A program made the translations under genes and the position numbers. A stretch of 57,616 nt of DNA from assembly GCF_002858715.1 (NCBI RefSeq), contig NZ_PJZH01000023.1, positions 1-57,616 on the forward strand, read 5' to 3'. Under the pieces are notes generated by a model. It saw nothing but the letters and a program-made list of their open reading frames with translations, did no database searches and was not told the DNA's origin. Below, piece by piece: positions 7,020 through 15,446 of this stretch; the first letter of the stretch is position 1; the number at the start of each line of letters is the position of its first letter. The DNA is from Chimaeribacter coloradensis (GTDB taxonomy: Bacteria; Pseudomonadota; Gammaproteobacteria; Enterobacterales; Enterobacteriaceae).

Positions 7020-8459
7020 ATGTCGTCTACGACGATCAGTAACCTGGGGGTAGGATCGGGCCTCGACCTCAGCACCTTATATACGTCCCTTGAAACCGCT
7101 GAGCAATCGAAGCTGACCACCATCACTACCCAGCAGAGCAGCTACAACAGCCAGCTCAGTGCCTACGGCAAGCTGCAAAGTTCGATGACCAGCCTGCAGA
7201 CAGCCACCGCGGCGTTGACCAAAACCACCGCCTTTAACAGCACCACCGTCAGCAGCACCAATACCGCGTTTACCGCCACCACCGACAGCACCGCCAACAC
7301 CGGCAGCTATTCGGTCTCGGTGACGCAGATCGCCAAGGCGCAGTCCCTGCTCTCCGGCTCGGTGAGCAGCAACACCGCGCAGCTCGGCACCAGCGGTGCC
7401 ACCCGTACCCTGACCATCACCCAGGCGGGCAACGACACACCGCTGAGCATCAGCCTCGCTGACGCGGACACCAGCCTGACCGGCATCGCCAACGCGATTA
7501 ACAAAAGCGGCGGCGACGTCTCCGCCAGCATCATCAAAGCGAACGACGGCGACTACCGCCTGATGCTCAGCTCCAAATCCACCGGCACTGACTACGACAT
7601 GACGGTCAGCGTCAGCGGTGATGATGCCCTGCAGGCGGTGATCGGCTATACCGCAGGCGGCAGCAGCAACGGCATGACCCAGCAGGTGCAGTCGCAGAAC
7701 GCCAAGCTGACGGTCAACGGCGTGGCGATTGAGCGCAGCAGCAATACCATTACCGATGCGCCGACAGGCGTGACGTTGCAGCTGAAAGCCGCCAGTGTTT
7801 CCGGTGCCTCTGAACAGCTGGAGGTCACCCGTGCGACGGACGACACCAAAGCCGCCATCAACGCCTGGGTGAAAGCCTATAACTCGCTGCAGAGCACCAT
7901 CGCCACCGTCACCAAATACACCAAAGTAGAGACCGGTGAAGACCAGTCCACCAGCAACGGTGCCCTGCTCGGCGACAGCAACGTGCGCAGCATCCAGTCC
8001 CAGTTGCGCAGCCAGCTGACTACCGTCCAGAGCGGCAGCCTGGCGATCATGGCGCAGCTCGGCATTACCCAGGACCCGTCCATCGGCTCTGACGGCTCCA
8101 CCGGCAACCTGCTGGTCGATGACACCAAACTCACCGCCGCGCTGGCCAACAACCCGCAGGGCGTGACCGATTACTTCATCGGCGACGGCAAAACCACCGG
8201 TTTCGCCACGGTGATGAACAATACCCTGACGGACATGCTGAGCACAGCCACCGGCAAAGAGGGCGTGATCAAGAACGCCACCGACGGCATCAACAGCACG
8301 CTGAAGACCCTGAGCCAGCGTTATGACGACATGAGTGACAGCATTGATGCCACCATGGCGCGCTATAAGGCCCAGTTCACCCAACTGGATACCCTTATTT
8401 CCAAACTTAACAACACAGCCAGTTACCTGACGCAGCAGTTCAGCACGTCAAGTTCATAA
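7020..8459 (+). CDS. fliD: Flagellar filament cap protein FliD
   Basis: FliD (HAP2) forms the cap under which flagellin subunits fold and assemble. The 479-residue protein has the FliD_N region (SNLGVGSGLDLSTLYTSLE, residues about 7-25), a Ser/Thr-rich central part and the C-terminal coiled region (about 400-479, including LTQQFSTSS). Length is normal for the family. It leads fliDST under its own sigma-28 promoter. Confidence 0.95.
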   Translation: MSSTTISNLGVGSGLDLSTLYTSLETAEQSKLTTITTQQSSYNSQLSAYGKLQSSMTSLQTATAALTKTTAFNSTTVSSTNTAFTATTDSTANTGSYSVSVTQIAKAQSLLSGSVSSNTAQLGTSGATRTLTITQAGNDTPLSISLADADTSLTGIANAINKSGGDVSASIIKANDGDYRLMLSSKSTGTDYDMTVSVSGDDALQAVIGYTAGGSSNGMTQQVQSQNAKLTVNGVAIERSSNTITDAPTGVTLQLKAASVSGASEQLEVTRATDDTKAAINAWVKAYNSLQSTIATVTKYTKVETGEDQSTSNGALLGDSNVRSIQSQLRSQLTTVQSGSLAIMAQLGITQDPSIGSDGSTGNLLVDDTKLTAALANNPQGVTDYFIGDGKTTGFATVMNNTLTDMLSTATGKEGVIKNATDGINSTLKTLSQRYDDMSDSIDATMARYKAQFTQLDTLISKLNNTASYLTQQFSTSSS

Positions 8460-8468
8460 GGACGATCT

Positions 8469-8879
8469 ATGTATCCTCGTTCGGGAGCGCACACTTACCA
8501 GCAGGTCAGCCTGGAAAGCGGCGTCATGAGTGCCAGCCCGCACCAGTTAGTGGTCATGCTGTTTGACGGGGCGCAAAGCGCCCTGGTCAGGGCAAAGATT
8601 TTCATGGAGCAGGGGGACATCGCCAACAAAGGCAATGCGATCTCCAAGGCGATCAACATTATTGACAGCGGCCTGCGCGCCGGGCTTGACCGTGAGCAGA
8701 ACGGCGAGCTGGTTGATAATCTGGACAACCTCTATGAATACATGAGCCGCCGCCTGTTACAGGCGAACCTGAATAATGACCTGCAGGCTCTCGAAGAGGT
8801 TTCCGCGCTGTTGGATAACATCGCCGATGCCTGGCGCCAGATTGGCCCCCACTATCAACCCTCTCAGGACGTGAAATGA
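8469..8879 (+). CDS. fliS: Flagellin export chaperone FliS
   Basis: A 136-residue all-helical cytoplasmic chaperone. It binds the C-terminal D0 of flagellin, prevents premature polymerisation and presents the subunit to FlhA. The hallmark start (YQQVSLESGVMSASPHQLVVMLFDGA, residues about 11-36) is conserved. It lies nine bases after fliD and overlaps fliT at ATGA, indicating coupled translation. Confidence 0.95.
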   Translation: MYPRSGAHTYQQVSLESGVMSASPHQLVVMLFDGAQSALVRAKIFMEQGDIANKGNAISKAINIIDSGLRAGLDREQNGELVDNLDNLYEYMSRRLLQANLNNDLQALEEVSALLDNIADAWRQIGPHYQPSQDVK

Positions 8880-9244
8880 TGGATCGTCACCCGCACCTTA
8901 TTACCGCATACCAACAGATTCTGACCCTCAGCGGGCAGATGCTCGTCCTGGCCCGCCAGGAGCAGTGGCAGGAACTCGTTGAGCTGGAGATCAGTTACGC
9001 CAAGGCGGTTGAATACACCGCCGCCCTGCCCGTGAATGACGGCGTGCCTGATCAGGTGCAGGAGACGATCCGCAGCATGCTGGCGCGCATTCTCGACAAC
9101 GAGGGCCAGGTCAAACAGCTGCTCAACGCCCGCATGGATAAACTGGCCGAGCTTATCGGCAACACCGGCCGCAAAAAAGATCTGCACCACGCCTACGGCA
9201 AATTTGACGGGCGACGCACCATGCTCCAGGGTGACCCGCAGTAA
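8876..9244 (+). CDS. fliT: Flagellar chaperone/regulator FliT
   Basis: A 122-residue helical protein. FliT chaperones FliD for export and, when free, binds FlhDC and dampens class 2 transcription. It is recognised by position after fliS, by length (E. coli 121) and by its helical, Gln/Leu-rich make-up. The start overlaps the fliS stop; a second ATG follows directly and could be used instead. Confidence 0.9.
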   Translation: MMDRHPHLITAYQQILTLSGQMLVLARQEQWQELVELEISYAKAVEYTAALPVNDGVPDQVQETIRSMLARILDNEGQVKQLLNARMDKLAELIGNTGRKKDLHHAYGKFDGRRTMLQGDPQ

Positions 9245-9253
9245 ACTGCCCGA

Positions 9254-9303
9254 CCTGCCCCGGCAGGCGGACGTTTTCCCGCGTGCCGGCAACGCTTGCC
9301 GGC
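9254..9303 (+). terminator. Two stem-loops after fliT
   Basis: A short stem CCTGCC/GGCAGG at 9254-9267 is followed by GCCGGCAA-CGC-TTGCCGGC at 9285-9303, just past the fliT stop. There is no clear T-run. It is the likely 3' end of the fliDST message. Confidence 0.5.
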
Positions 9304-9348
9304 CCCCTGTGCCGGATGCGGCCGCCCACAGCCCCACTCTGAACATTT

Positions 9349-10188
9349 ATGGAACGGACAATTCACTCTTACCCCGGCGTCGGTATGGCCGGGCATCTTA
9401 TTCAGCACAGCGCCCTGTGTGTGCCGGGCATTTACGTCAGCCGCCCCTGTGTGATCTATGTCACGCAGGGCTATAACGTGTTGCGCCTCCAGGGGCGTGA
9501 GTTGCTGGTCCGGGAGGGGGAGATGCTGGCGCTGAACGGCGGCCAGACGATGGACGTCTACAACGGCCTCGATGAGAAAGGGGTCTATGCCAGCAAGGCG
9601 ATCGCCTGTGACCCGGCGCTGCTGGCGGATTTCGGCCGGGCGCACACCCCGCTGCTGCCCCTGGTGGACGCGGCGGCAGTGATCCCCGATCCGGCCGGCC
9701 AGTTTACCCGGGCGTTTGACACCTTCTTCGATGCGCTGACCGAGGCACCGCCGCTGCCGGCTGCCATCGCCCGCCACCGCATGCAGGAGCAGATCCTCTG
9801 GCTGGCGCAGCACGGCGTGCGCCTGCACACCAAACCCCCGGAGACGCTCAGCCAGCAGGTGCGCGAACTGCTGCTCACCGACATCGCCCACGCCTGGCCG
9901 GCCGCCACGGTGGCAGAGCGGCTGGAGATGAATGAGGTGATGCTGCGCCGCCGGCTGGCGGCAGAAGCGGAAGTGTTGCGCAATATCATCGCCGATACCC
10001 GCATGACCCACGCCCTGCACCTGTTGCAAAACACCGACGCCGCCATTGCCGTGATTGCGCAGAGTGTGGGCTACGAGAGCGGTTCGCGCTTTGCCGAACG
10101 TTTCCGCAAACGCTTCGGCTTTCTGCCCACCGCCATCCGCGGCCACCAGCGGCAGATCACCTTTCCCGCCTGCGGCCTGACCGGCTGA
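9349..10188 (+). CDS. AraC-family transcriptional regulator
   Basis: A 279-residue protein with an N-terminal cupin-like sensing half and a C-terminal AraC/XylS DNA-binding half (about 175-270). The second helix-turn-helix (AVIAQSVGYESGSRFAERFRK) and the terminal FGFLPTAIR motif are clear. Ligand and targets are unknown. It sits alone between fliDST and a membrane-protein gene in the same direction, so it could control either neighbour. It is not part of the standard flagellar set. Confidence 0.85.
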   Translation: MERTIHSYPGVGMAGHLIQHSALCVPGIYVSRPCVIYVTQGYNVLRLQGRELLVREGEMLALNGGQTMDVYNGLDEKGVYASKAIACDPALLADFGRAHTPLLPLVDAAAVIPDPAGQFTRAFDTFFDALTEAPPLPAAIARHRMQEQILWLAQHGVRLHTKPPETLSQQVRELLLTDIAHAWPAATVAERLEMNEVMLRRRLAAEAEVLRNIIADTRMTHALHLLQNTDAAIAVIAQSVGYESGSRFAERFRKRFGFLPTAIRGHQRQITFPACGLTG

Positions 10189-10348
10189 TCACGCCGGGGA
10201 TGGAATGCACTGCACAAAATAAGAATATGTGCCCCTGCCCCCATAGCGCAGGACAGCAAAAGCCCTTATCGTTTATCCGCCCGGCCTGACACAGCGCAGC
10301 GGGCAGGCACCGCAGGCAGCGGCATCCGGCGTGAGAAAGGGCAACATC

Positions 10349-11998
10349 ATGGGTACAGAAAAGGGTCTGCGCCGCACCGCACTGGCGGTGATGGCAATCA
10401 TTGTGCTGCTGCCGCTGTTCAGCGCGGGGATCTGGTACGGGCATGACTGGGAAGCGCACCTGCTGCGCATGACCTCACTGAACCAGGCGCTGGCCCACGG
10501 CCAGTTCCCCCCGCTGTTCGACTACTGGAACCCCAACCAGTACGGCTACTCCTGGCAGATGTTCTACCCGCCGCTGAGTTCACTGCTGTTTTTGCTGGCG
10601 CGCGGGCTGACTTTCGGCCTCGCCTCCGACATCTTACAGATGAAACTGGTGTTCGCCTTTATCCTGGCAATTGGCTTCGGCAGCGCCTGCTACGCCGGGA
10701 AACGCGAGCACAACAGCCTCCGCGCAGGCCTGCTGTGCGGGCTGCTGTTCATCACTTCCGCCTATTTCCTCAATAATCTCTATGTGCGCTTCGCCGTGGG
10801 CGAGTGCCTGGCAATGGCGGTGATGCCGCTGTTTGTGCGCGGCTGCAGCTCGCTTATCAGTGACCGGCGTGACAGCCGGCTGATCCCGCTTGCTGCCTCC
10901 CTGATCCTGCTCTCCAACATTCCCAGCGTGATTGTCAGTCTGATCTTTTTCCTGCTGTTCGCCGCGCTGAATGCCCGGGCGCTGTTCACCCGCCGGAACC
11001 TGCTGTTCCTGGCGCGCTCGGTGCTGCTGATCCTGGCGCTGACCTGCCTCTACTGGGGGCCGCTGCTCTACCATATGCTCTATTCTGAGGTGTACGCCTT
11101 TAAGGGGATGCTGTTCAGCTACCGGCATATGGACCGCTACAAAAGCGACCTGCTGCAGACGCTGCTCGGCGTGCCCAGCCACTACGGGCTGACCCAGCAC
11201 GGCACCTACTCCGCCCCCGGCCTGCCGCTGCTGCTGCTTAGCCTGGCGGCGCTGCTGATGCCGGTGGCCCGCCGCGGCAAAACCCTGCTGCTGTGTGGGC
11301 TGGTGATGGTGCTGCTGACCACCAACCTGGTGAACTGGAACTGGCTGCCCGCCCATACCCCGCTTATCAACATCATGCAGTTCTCCTGGCGGCTGCTGAT
11401 GTGCGCCTGTGCGCTGCTGGCGCTCTATGCGGTGGTGCCGTTGCAGTGGCTGCTGGCCCACCGGCGCGGGGCGGCAGCGCTGATGCTGGCCGCCCTGCTG
11501 GCTGCCGCCGGGTTGCCGGTAAAAAGTGCCCTTGACCAGCCGCTGCCTGAATTCCAGACCACGCGCCTCTATGCGGATTACCTCAATACCCGCGCCATGC
11601 AGGGCAATACCTATGACCTGCTGGCCGCGCAGACGTTGCCGCCGACGGCGCGCGACCACCTGCTGCAGACGCCGGGCGGCTACCTCAACGGCTACCCGAC
11701 GTTCCATGTCTCCGCCCCGGCCCCGGCGCTCTACACCCTGCCCTATGTGATGTACGCCGGGTACACCCTGATCGTGGACGGCCAGAGCGTCGCCCCGGTG
11801 CCGCTGGACGACGGCTTTATGGGCGTGCGCCTGTTGCCGGGTGAACATACGGTGACGCTCAGCTACCAGACGCTGATTGTGATCGTCCCGGCGCTGATCT
11901 CGCTCTCGACCCTGCTGGTGATGGTCTGCCTCTGGCTGCGCAAACGGCTGCACCGGCCGCTGTTCTTTATGCGCCCGCCGGGGCACCTGCCGGAATAA
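10349..11998 (+). CDS. Large multi-pass membrane protein, GT-C glycosyltransferase-like (YfhO / PTPS-related type)
   Basis: 549 residues with about a dozen hydrophobic helices and a soluble tail region around 390-500. The first loop after helix 1 carries HDWEAHLLRM (D33, E35), the position where GT-C glycosyltransferases hold their catalytic acid. It resembles the bacterial membrane families annotated YfhO-like or '6-pyruvoyl-tetrahydropterin synthase-related'. Transfer of a lipid-linked sugar to an envelope acceptor is inferred, not shown. I preferred ATG 10349, which has an AAAGG site upstream, over GTG 10331. An acyltransferase gene follows. Confidence 0.6.
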   Translation: MGTEKGLRRTALAVMAIIVLLPLFSAGIWYGHDWEAHLLRMTSLNQALAHGQFPPLFDYWNPNQYGYSWQMFYPPLSSLLFLLARGLTFGLASDILQMKLVFAFILAIGFGSACYAGKREHNSLRAGLLCGLLFITSAYFLNNLYVRFAVGECLAMAVMPLFVRGCSSLISDRRDSRLIPLAASLILLSNIPSVIVSLIFFLLFAALNARALFTRRNLLFLARSVLLILALTCLYWGPLLYHMLYSEVYAFKGMLFSYRHMDRYKSDLLQTLLGVPSHYGLTQHGTYSAPGLPLLLLSLAALLMPVARRGKTLLLCGLVMVLLTTNLVNWNWLPAHTPLINIMQFSWRLLMCACALLALYAVVPLQWLLAHRRGAAALMLAALLAAAGLPVKSALDQPLPEFQTTRLYADYLNTRAMQGNTYDLLAAQTLPPTARDHLLQTPGGYLNGYPTFHVSAPAPALYTLPYVMYAGYTLIVDGQSVAPVPLDDGFMGVRLLPGEHTVTLSYQTLIVIVPALISLSTLLVMVCLWLRKRLHRPLFFMRPPGHLPE

Positions 11999-12222
11999 GG
12001 CAGCAGGCGGTCTGGGGAGGATCGCCTTCGCTTATTCACTCAGGGCGGCAGGCCTCATCCCGCCTTGTTATGATTTACTGCCGTCAGATACAGCATGGGA
12101 ATGGCCGGCTGTTAACAGCGATCAGCTTTTCACGTCGCCCTAACGTAAATTTGTTGATAATAATATTTCCATATTGTAAAGATGATGTTAATCACCCTTA
12201 TCATCAGGTCATGCAAGGACGT

Positions 12223-13236
12223 ATGGAGAGAAACTTTAACCTTAATGTGATGCGCGCTGTCGCCATTGGTGCGGTGGTCCTGATTCATGGCTCAATGAAT
12301 ACCTTTTACATGGCCCCGGTTGACAGCGTCGCCTGGAATATCACTAACCTCTGTTATTCGCTCTCCCGCTTTTGTGTGCCGCTGTTTTTTATGATTTCCG
12401 CCTTTCTGTTGATCAAAGAGAATATGGATATCGGCACCTTTGTTCGCCGCCGCCTGGCAAGGATTGCCCTGCCGCTGCTGGCCTGGAGCATTATTTACGG
12501 GCTGCTTAACGGAGAGGATATTTTTAGCCGGCACTGGCTGGTGGATGTGGTCATTAACCATTATGCGTTGGTGCCGCTGTGGTTTTTATATGCGTTGATC
12601 GGCCTCTACCTGCTAATGCCGCTGATCTCCCTGATCTACTATAAAGGCGGCCGCGCCTTCTGCCTGTTCTATGCCCTGTTAACGTTTTTGTTCTCCTGCA
12701 CCTTTCCGTTTCTCAGTGCGGCCTACAACATCAATATCAGTTTTGTCGGCAATATGGCGCTGAATAATTTTAATGCCTTCGTGATATTCCTGTTCCTGCC
12801 GCTGTTGATTAAAGATATCCGCTTTACGCCGTCGCGGGGCTGGCTGGCCGCGGGCCTGTTTATGCTGGCGGTCATCGTGATGTTTACCGGCACCCGCTCC
12901 ATGTCACTGGCGGCCCATGCCGCGCGCGAAACCTATTACGCCTACACCTACCCGCCGACGGTGGTGGCCTCTGCCGCACTTTTCTACCTGATGCTGAATA
13001 TGCGCCTTACCTTCAGTGACCGGGTAAAACGCGGGCTGACGTCAGTCGCCGGGTGCTCATTCGGCATCTACCTGGCGCATATGGTGGTCTATATGGCGAT
13101 CGCGCGGCTGATTAACGTCAACGAGAAATTAATCTGGCCCTTCGCCTCCCTGCTGTTCTCCGGGGTGATGTTTGCCGTCACTTATCTGGCCGTGCGCTAT
13201 TTACGTACCCTGCCCTATATCCGGGCGCTGTTATAA
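12223..13236 (+). CDS. Membrane acyltransferase, acyltransferase-3 family
   Basis: About 337 residues with ten hydrophobic helices. The N-terminal pattern NVMRAVAIGAVVLIHGS carries the family's conserved Arg and His (residues 10 and 20), and SRFCVPLFFMISAFLL follows. Members O-acetylate or succinylate surface glycans and lipids. The start is uncertain: ATG 12223 fits the family best, while ATG 12211 (four codons upstream) and a weak 12070 start are alternatives. Base composition is A+T-richer than the flagellar genes, suggesting acquisition. Together with the preceding GT-C-like gene it suggests envelope glycan modification. Confidence 0.75.
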   Translation: MERNFNLNVMRAVAIGAVVLIHGSMNTFYMAPVDSVAWNITNLCYSLSRFCVPLFFMISAFLLIKENMDIGTFVRRRLARIALPLLAWSIIYGLLNGEDIFSRHWLVDVVINHYALVPLWFLYALIGLYLLMPLISLIYYKGGRAFCLFYALLTFLFSCTFPFLSAAYNINISFVGNMALNNFNAFVIFLFLPLLIKDIRFTPSRGWLAAGLFMLAVIVMFTGTRSMSLAAHAARETYYAYTYPPTVVASAALFYLMLNMRLTFSDRVKRGLTSVAGCSFGIYLAHMVVYMAIARLINVNEKLIWPFASLLFSGVMFAVTYLAVRYLRTLPYIRALL

Positions 13237-13253
13237 ACCGGCAGGCAATAAAA

Positions 13254-13316
13254 AACCCCGCATCAGCGGGGTTGACTTTCTGCTCCACTGAAAAACCCTG
13301 TTTGCACAGGGTTTTT
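13254..13316. terminator. Two tandem bidirectional terminators
   Basis: AACCCCGC-ATCA-GCGGGGTT at 13254-13273 and AAAAACCCTGT-TTGC-ACAGGGTTTTT at 13291-13316 are both perfect stems. They lie between convergent genes: the first ends the leftward lipoprotein gene (T-run on the minus strand) and the second can serve either strand. Confidence 0.85.
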
Positions 13317-13332
13317 ATGGAGGCAGTCGATG

Positions 13333-13557
13333 TCAGTTTTTAATTTCCTGCATCTGCTTCACGGTATTCTGGTTAATTTGCTGTTTGTTGCCCCAGGCAT
13401 CCTTATAGCTGATCATGCCGGTTGACGTATCGGTTTTGGGTTTACCGTCGCTGACGATGGTGCGGCCATCAATGGTGTGGATGGCGTAATTGCTGCTGGC
13501 ACAGCCGGACAGCAGAGCAGAAAGAATAACCGCAGAAGCCACAATGACTTTTTTCAT
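13333..13557 (-). CDS. YgdI/YgdR-family outer-membrane lipoprotein
   Basis: A 74-residue lipoprotein. The signal peptide ends in the lipobox LLSGC (Cys19), followed by the DUF903 SH3-like domain (SSNYAIHTIDGRTIVSDGKPKTD, then GMISYKDAWGNKQQIN). It matches E. coli YgdI almost residue for residue through the domain. The function of the family is unknown. Enterobacteria carry several paralogues, so a specific symbol is not assigned. It stands alone, with terminators downstream. Confidence 0.88.
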   Translation of the reverse strand: MKKVIVASAVILSALLSGCASSNYAIHTIDGRTIVSDGKPKTDTSTGMISYKDAWGNKQQINQNTVKQMQEIKN

Positions 13558-13768
13558 AACTCACTCCTTTTTGTTAAGAACATTTCAAGAATAGTGCAAA
13601 TCATCCTGTCAGCAAGTGGACCGCATTTTTGGCTACTTCCCTGTGCTTTGGCAGCCTTTTGCGATTTGTGAGGATAAACACATCAATTGATTAAAATTTC
13701 ACTATCGCCTTTAGGAATTCCCGCATTACTATGAGCGCGCTAACGATCCCTTATTGTGTGGAGACATT

Positions 13769-14035
13769 ATGAAAGCGTTAATAGCGGAACTGCTTGTTAA
13801 ACTGGCGGAAAATGATGTGGCCTCAAAAGAGACGCTGATTCAGGTAGAGGCATTGCAGATTGCGGTTACCGCACTGATGAACGCGCTGGATGCGCAGACC
13901 CGGGCGACGATCTCAAAACAGGTCAATAAAGCGCTGGATCTCGCGTCTGAAGATTCCGGCACCAACCCGGACGATCTGATTAAATTGCGCGCCTGCCTCT
14001 ATGAACTGATTGACCAGCCGCGCATCGATCCATGA
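13769..14035 (+). CDS. iraP: RssB anti-adaptor IraP (stabilises sigma-S)
   Basis: An 88-residue, mostly helical protein. It matches IraP through its first 35 residues (MK-LIAELL-KLA, then SKE--QVEAL-I-VTA) and in length (86 in E. coli). IraP binds the response regulator RssB and stops it delivering RpoS to ClpXP, raising sigma-S during phosphate or Mg2+ starvation. I chose ATG 13769 (GGAG five bases upstream) over an ATG five codons earlier. Its place inside the flagellar locus is unusual; in E. coli iraP lies near psiF and phoA. Confidence 0.85.
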   Translation: MKALIAELLVKLAENDVASKETLIQVEALQIAVTALMNALDAQTRATISKQVNKALDLASEDSGTNPDDLIKLRACLYELIDQPRIDP

Positions 14036-14089
14036 CAGCCGCCTGCCTTTCTGCCAGGGGCCGGGCGTAGTGGTCGCCACACGATCTCC

Positions 14090-14128
14090 CCCTTTCCGGC
14101 CCCGCGTTCAGGGCGGTGCCGGAAAGGG
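14090..14128 (+). terminator. Stem-loop after iraP
   Basis: A perfect 11-bp stem CCCTTTCCGGC/GCCGGAAAGGG with a 17-nt loop lies about 55 bp past the iraP stop. It is followed by TTCCTCC rather than a T-run, so termination is probable but not certain. Confidence 0.5.
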
Positions 14129-14286
14129 TTCCTCCCGGTTCTTACCCCCCTTTTCCCGCCCCGTTTTTTGCCTCCGGAAAGCCGCCCGGGCCGCCGCCCG
14201 AAAAGCTGCCTTTGAAATACACCTCATACCACACAAAAAACTCAGCCCAAAGTTACGCAAAATCTCCAGCGTTGTATAAGTTTATC

Positions 14287-14381
14287 GGGGAGCAGGGAAC
14301 GCTTGCCTGTCATAACGATTACGGATGCATGTTTTGCCTCTGACGGTGGGGTTTTCACTTTCAGAGGTCTTTTTTTATTTT
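14287..14381 (+). ncRNA. Candidate small RNA or terminated leader upstream of the ariR-like gene
   Basis: A possible promoter (TTACGC at 14253, 16 bases, TATAAG at 14275) is followed about 55 bases later by a strong Rho-independent terminator. That terminator has a stem CCTCTGA/TCAGAGG at 14337-14367 with a GTG/CAC inner pair, then TCTTTTTTTATTTT. A transcript of about 90 nt would result. No open frame explains the terminator, and it matches no small RNA I can recall. Alternatively it is an attenuated 5' leader of the gene starting at 14499. Confidence 0.4.
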
Positions 14382-14498
14382 GGCACCCGTTTACACCACA
14401 CCATGATGCGCCGCCCCCCGGTTCCGCATGACGGAACGGGCAGCAGGCGCACAGCATCATGCACCGCACTATGCATAACACCATGTAAGGGAACAAAA

Positions 14499-14759
14499 AT
14501 GAATAAACAACCTATCTCTGCGGAAAATGAAATTGCCCAATACTTTAACGCCCCGCCGGCCATGACAGCGGCGGAGTCTGAGGTCATCAACATGATTGTG
14601 GCGGAATTATTGAAAAGCCATGAGTTTGTGACGAATAAGGCGATCATTGCCAGCCTGATTGAGAAGCTGGAAACCGAGCATGACGTGGTCAAGCTGGATG
14701 TCTACCGCCATGCGCTGGAGGCGATGATCCTGAAAGCCCCGGAGGAGACCTACGCCTGA
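14499..14759 (+). CDS. YmgB/AriR-family biofilm and acid-resistance regulator
   Basis: An 86-residue protein of the YmgB family. Conserved features include the AxYF-like start (IAQYFNAPP), the pattern ESEVINMIVAELLK, and the core NKAIIASLIEKLETEHDVVKLDVYRHALE that matches AriR of E. coli. AriR is a small dimeric helical protein affecting biofilm and acid resistance. The ATG has TAAGGG upstream and follows the candidate terminated leader at 14287-14381, which may control it. Whether it is AriR itself or the YmgA/YcgZ-type paralogue cannot be decided, so no symbol is given. Confidence 0.75.
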   Translation: MNKQPISAENEIAQYFNAPPAMTAAESEVINMIVAELLKSHEFVTNKAIIASLIEKLETEHDVVKLDVYRHALEAMILKAPEETYA

Positions 14760-14764
14760 ATCAG

Positions 14765-14791
14765 AACGGGCGGCCATCACGGCCGCCCGTT
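14765..14791. terminator. Stem-loop between convergent small genes
   Basis: A perfect 11-bp stem AACGGGCGGCC-ATCAC-GGCCGCCCGTT lies six bases after the ariR-like stop and before the end of the leftward gene at 14814. There is no long T-run on either side. Confidence 0.65.
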
Positions 14792-14813
14792 ATCCCTCTG
14801 CCTGTTGCGGCCG

Positions 14814-15017
14814 TCAGGCTGAGACTTTGCTCATCTGCATCAGTTCATCCAGCCGCTGGGCCATCTCGCGGATATTCTTCCTCAGGTCGGCGTCTGCTTC
14901 CGTGGCCGTGGCACCCTTGCCGGTGACCTCAAACGCATAGCCCGTTTCCCGGCAGGTGGCGGCATACCGGTAGTCGCCCGGTGCCTCGCTTTTTTTCTCA
15001 ATCTCTAATGACATCAT
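14814..15017 (-). CDS. Small hypothetical protein, 67 residues
   Basis: I do not recognise the family. The start is well supported: AAGGAG lies four bases before ATG 15017, and a second ATG follows directly with even better spacing. The protein has a beta-rich-looking first half (YRYAATCRETGYAFEVTGKG) and a charged helix (ATEADADLRKNIREMAQRLDELM). It looks soluble and cytoplasmic. It lies between hairpins that separate it from both neighbours. Confidence 0.65.
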   Translation of the reverse strand: MMSLEIEKKSEAPGDYRYAATCRETGYAFEVTGKGATATEADADLRKNIREMAQRLDELMQMSKVSA

Positions 15018-15078
15018 GGTTCTCCTTGTGGCGTTACCCTTAAAGATAGCAGACGCATTGCGGCCGGCAGATGAAAAA

Positions 15079-15123
15079 GCCCGGCCGGAACCGGGCAGCA
15101 AAAAACCGCCCGCAGGCGGTTTT
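15079..15123 (-). terminator. Tandem terminators after the first acidic microprotein gene
   Basis: On the minus strand, AAAACCGCC/GGCGGTTTT with loop TGCG (15102-15123) is followed by GCCCGG/CCGGGC and TTTTT (15079-15096). The first hairpin is nearly identical to the one at 15403-15429. Confidence 0.8.
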
Positions 15124-15136
15124 ATACAGAGAAGGG

Positions 15137-15271
15137 CTAGACGTCTTCCGGGGTTTCAGGCACATCCTCATCATCGCCTAAAGGATCATCCTCATAGGGA
15201 ATTTCATCAGGCGTTTCAGGAACCATATCATCATCCGGCAGGGGATCAATTTCATCAGGACGTTCGGACAT
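15137..15271 (-). CDS. Acidic microprotein, 44 residues (paralogue of the gene at 15447)
   Basis: A very acidic, Pro/Asp/Glu-rich peptide starting MSERPDEIDPLPDDD, with an internal repeat of the type VPETPDE(I/V) seen at about residues 17 and 37. The ribosome site GGAGG lies five bases before ATG 15271. It is too charged and too proline-rich for a membrane or globular protein and is probably disordered. The start resembles the neighbouring MSEHPD protein, and the two share near-identical terminators, so they look like a tandem duplication. Function unknown. Confidence 0.6.
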   Translation of the reverse strand: MSERPDEIDPLPDDDMVPETPDEIPYEDDPLGDDEDVPETPEDV

Positions 15272-15402
15272 AACTACCTCCAGGCCCGACATGGGCATAG
15301 GAAGTATAGGCAACCTGCCGGCGGCCGATCGGGTGTACATCACATCCTGGTGAACTATTCTTCAGCCGGGCTAACCACTCCGCCTGCGGGTGCGGCGGCC
15401 AC

Positions 15403-15429
15403 AAAAAAACCGCCCGCAGGCGGCTTTTA
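15403..15429 (-). terminator. Terminator after the second acidic microprotein gene
   Basis: The stem CCGCC-CGCA-GGCGG is flanked by A7 and TTTT, giving a U-tail on the minus strand. It repeats the hairpin at 15102-15123 almost base for base, including the following ATACAG. Confidence 0.8.
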
Positions 15430-15446
15430 TACAGCAGAACCCGACG

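Noticed and set aside
7077-8384. 435-codon minus-strand frame across fliD
   Set aside because: A shadow of GC-rich fliD codons; no ribosome site and low-complexity Gly/Ala/Val composition.
14010-14343. Two Pro/Arg-rich plus-strand frames after iraP
   Set aside because: They cover hairpins and the candidate small RNA, and lack ribosome sites.
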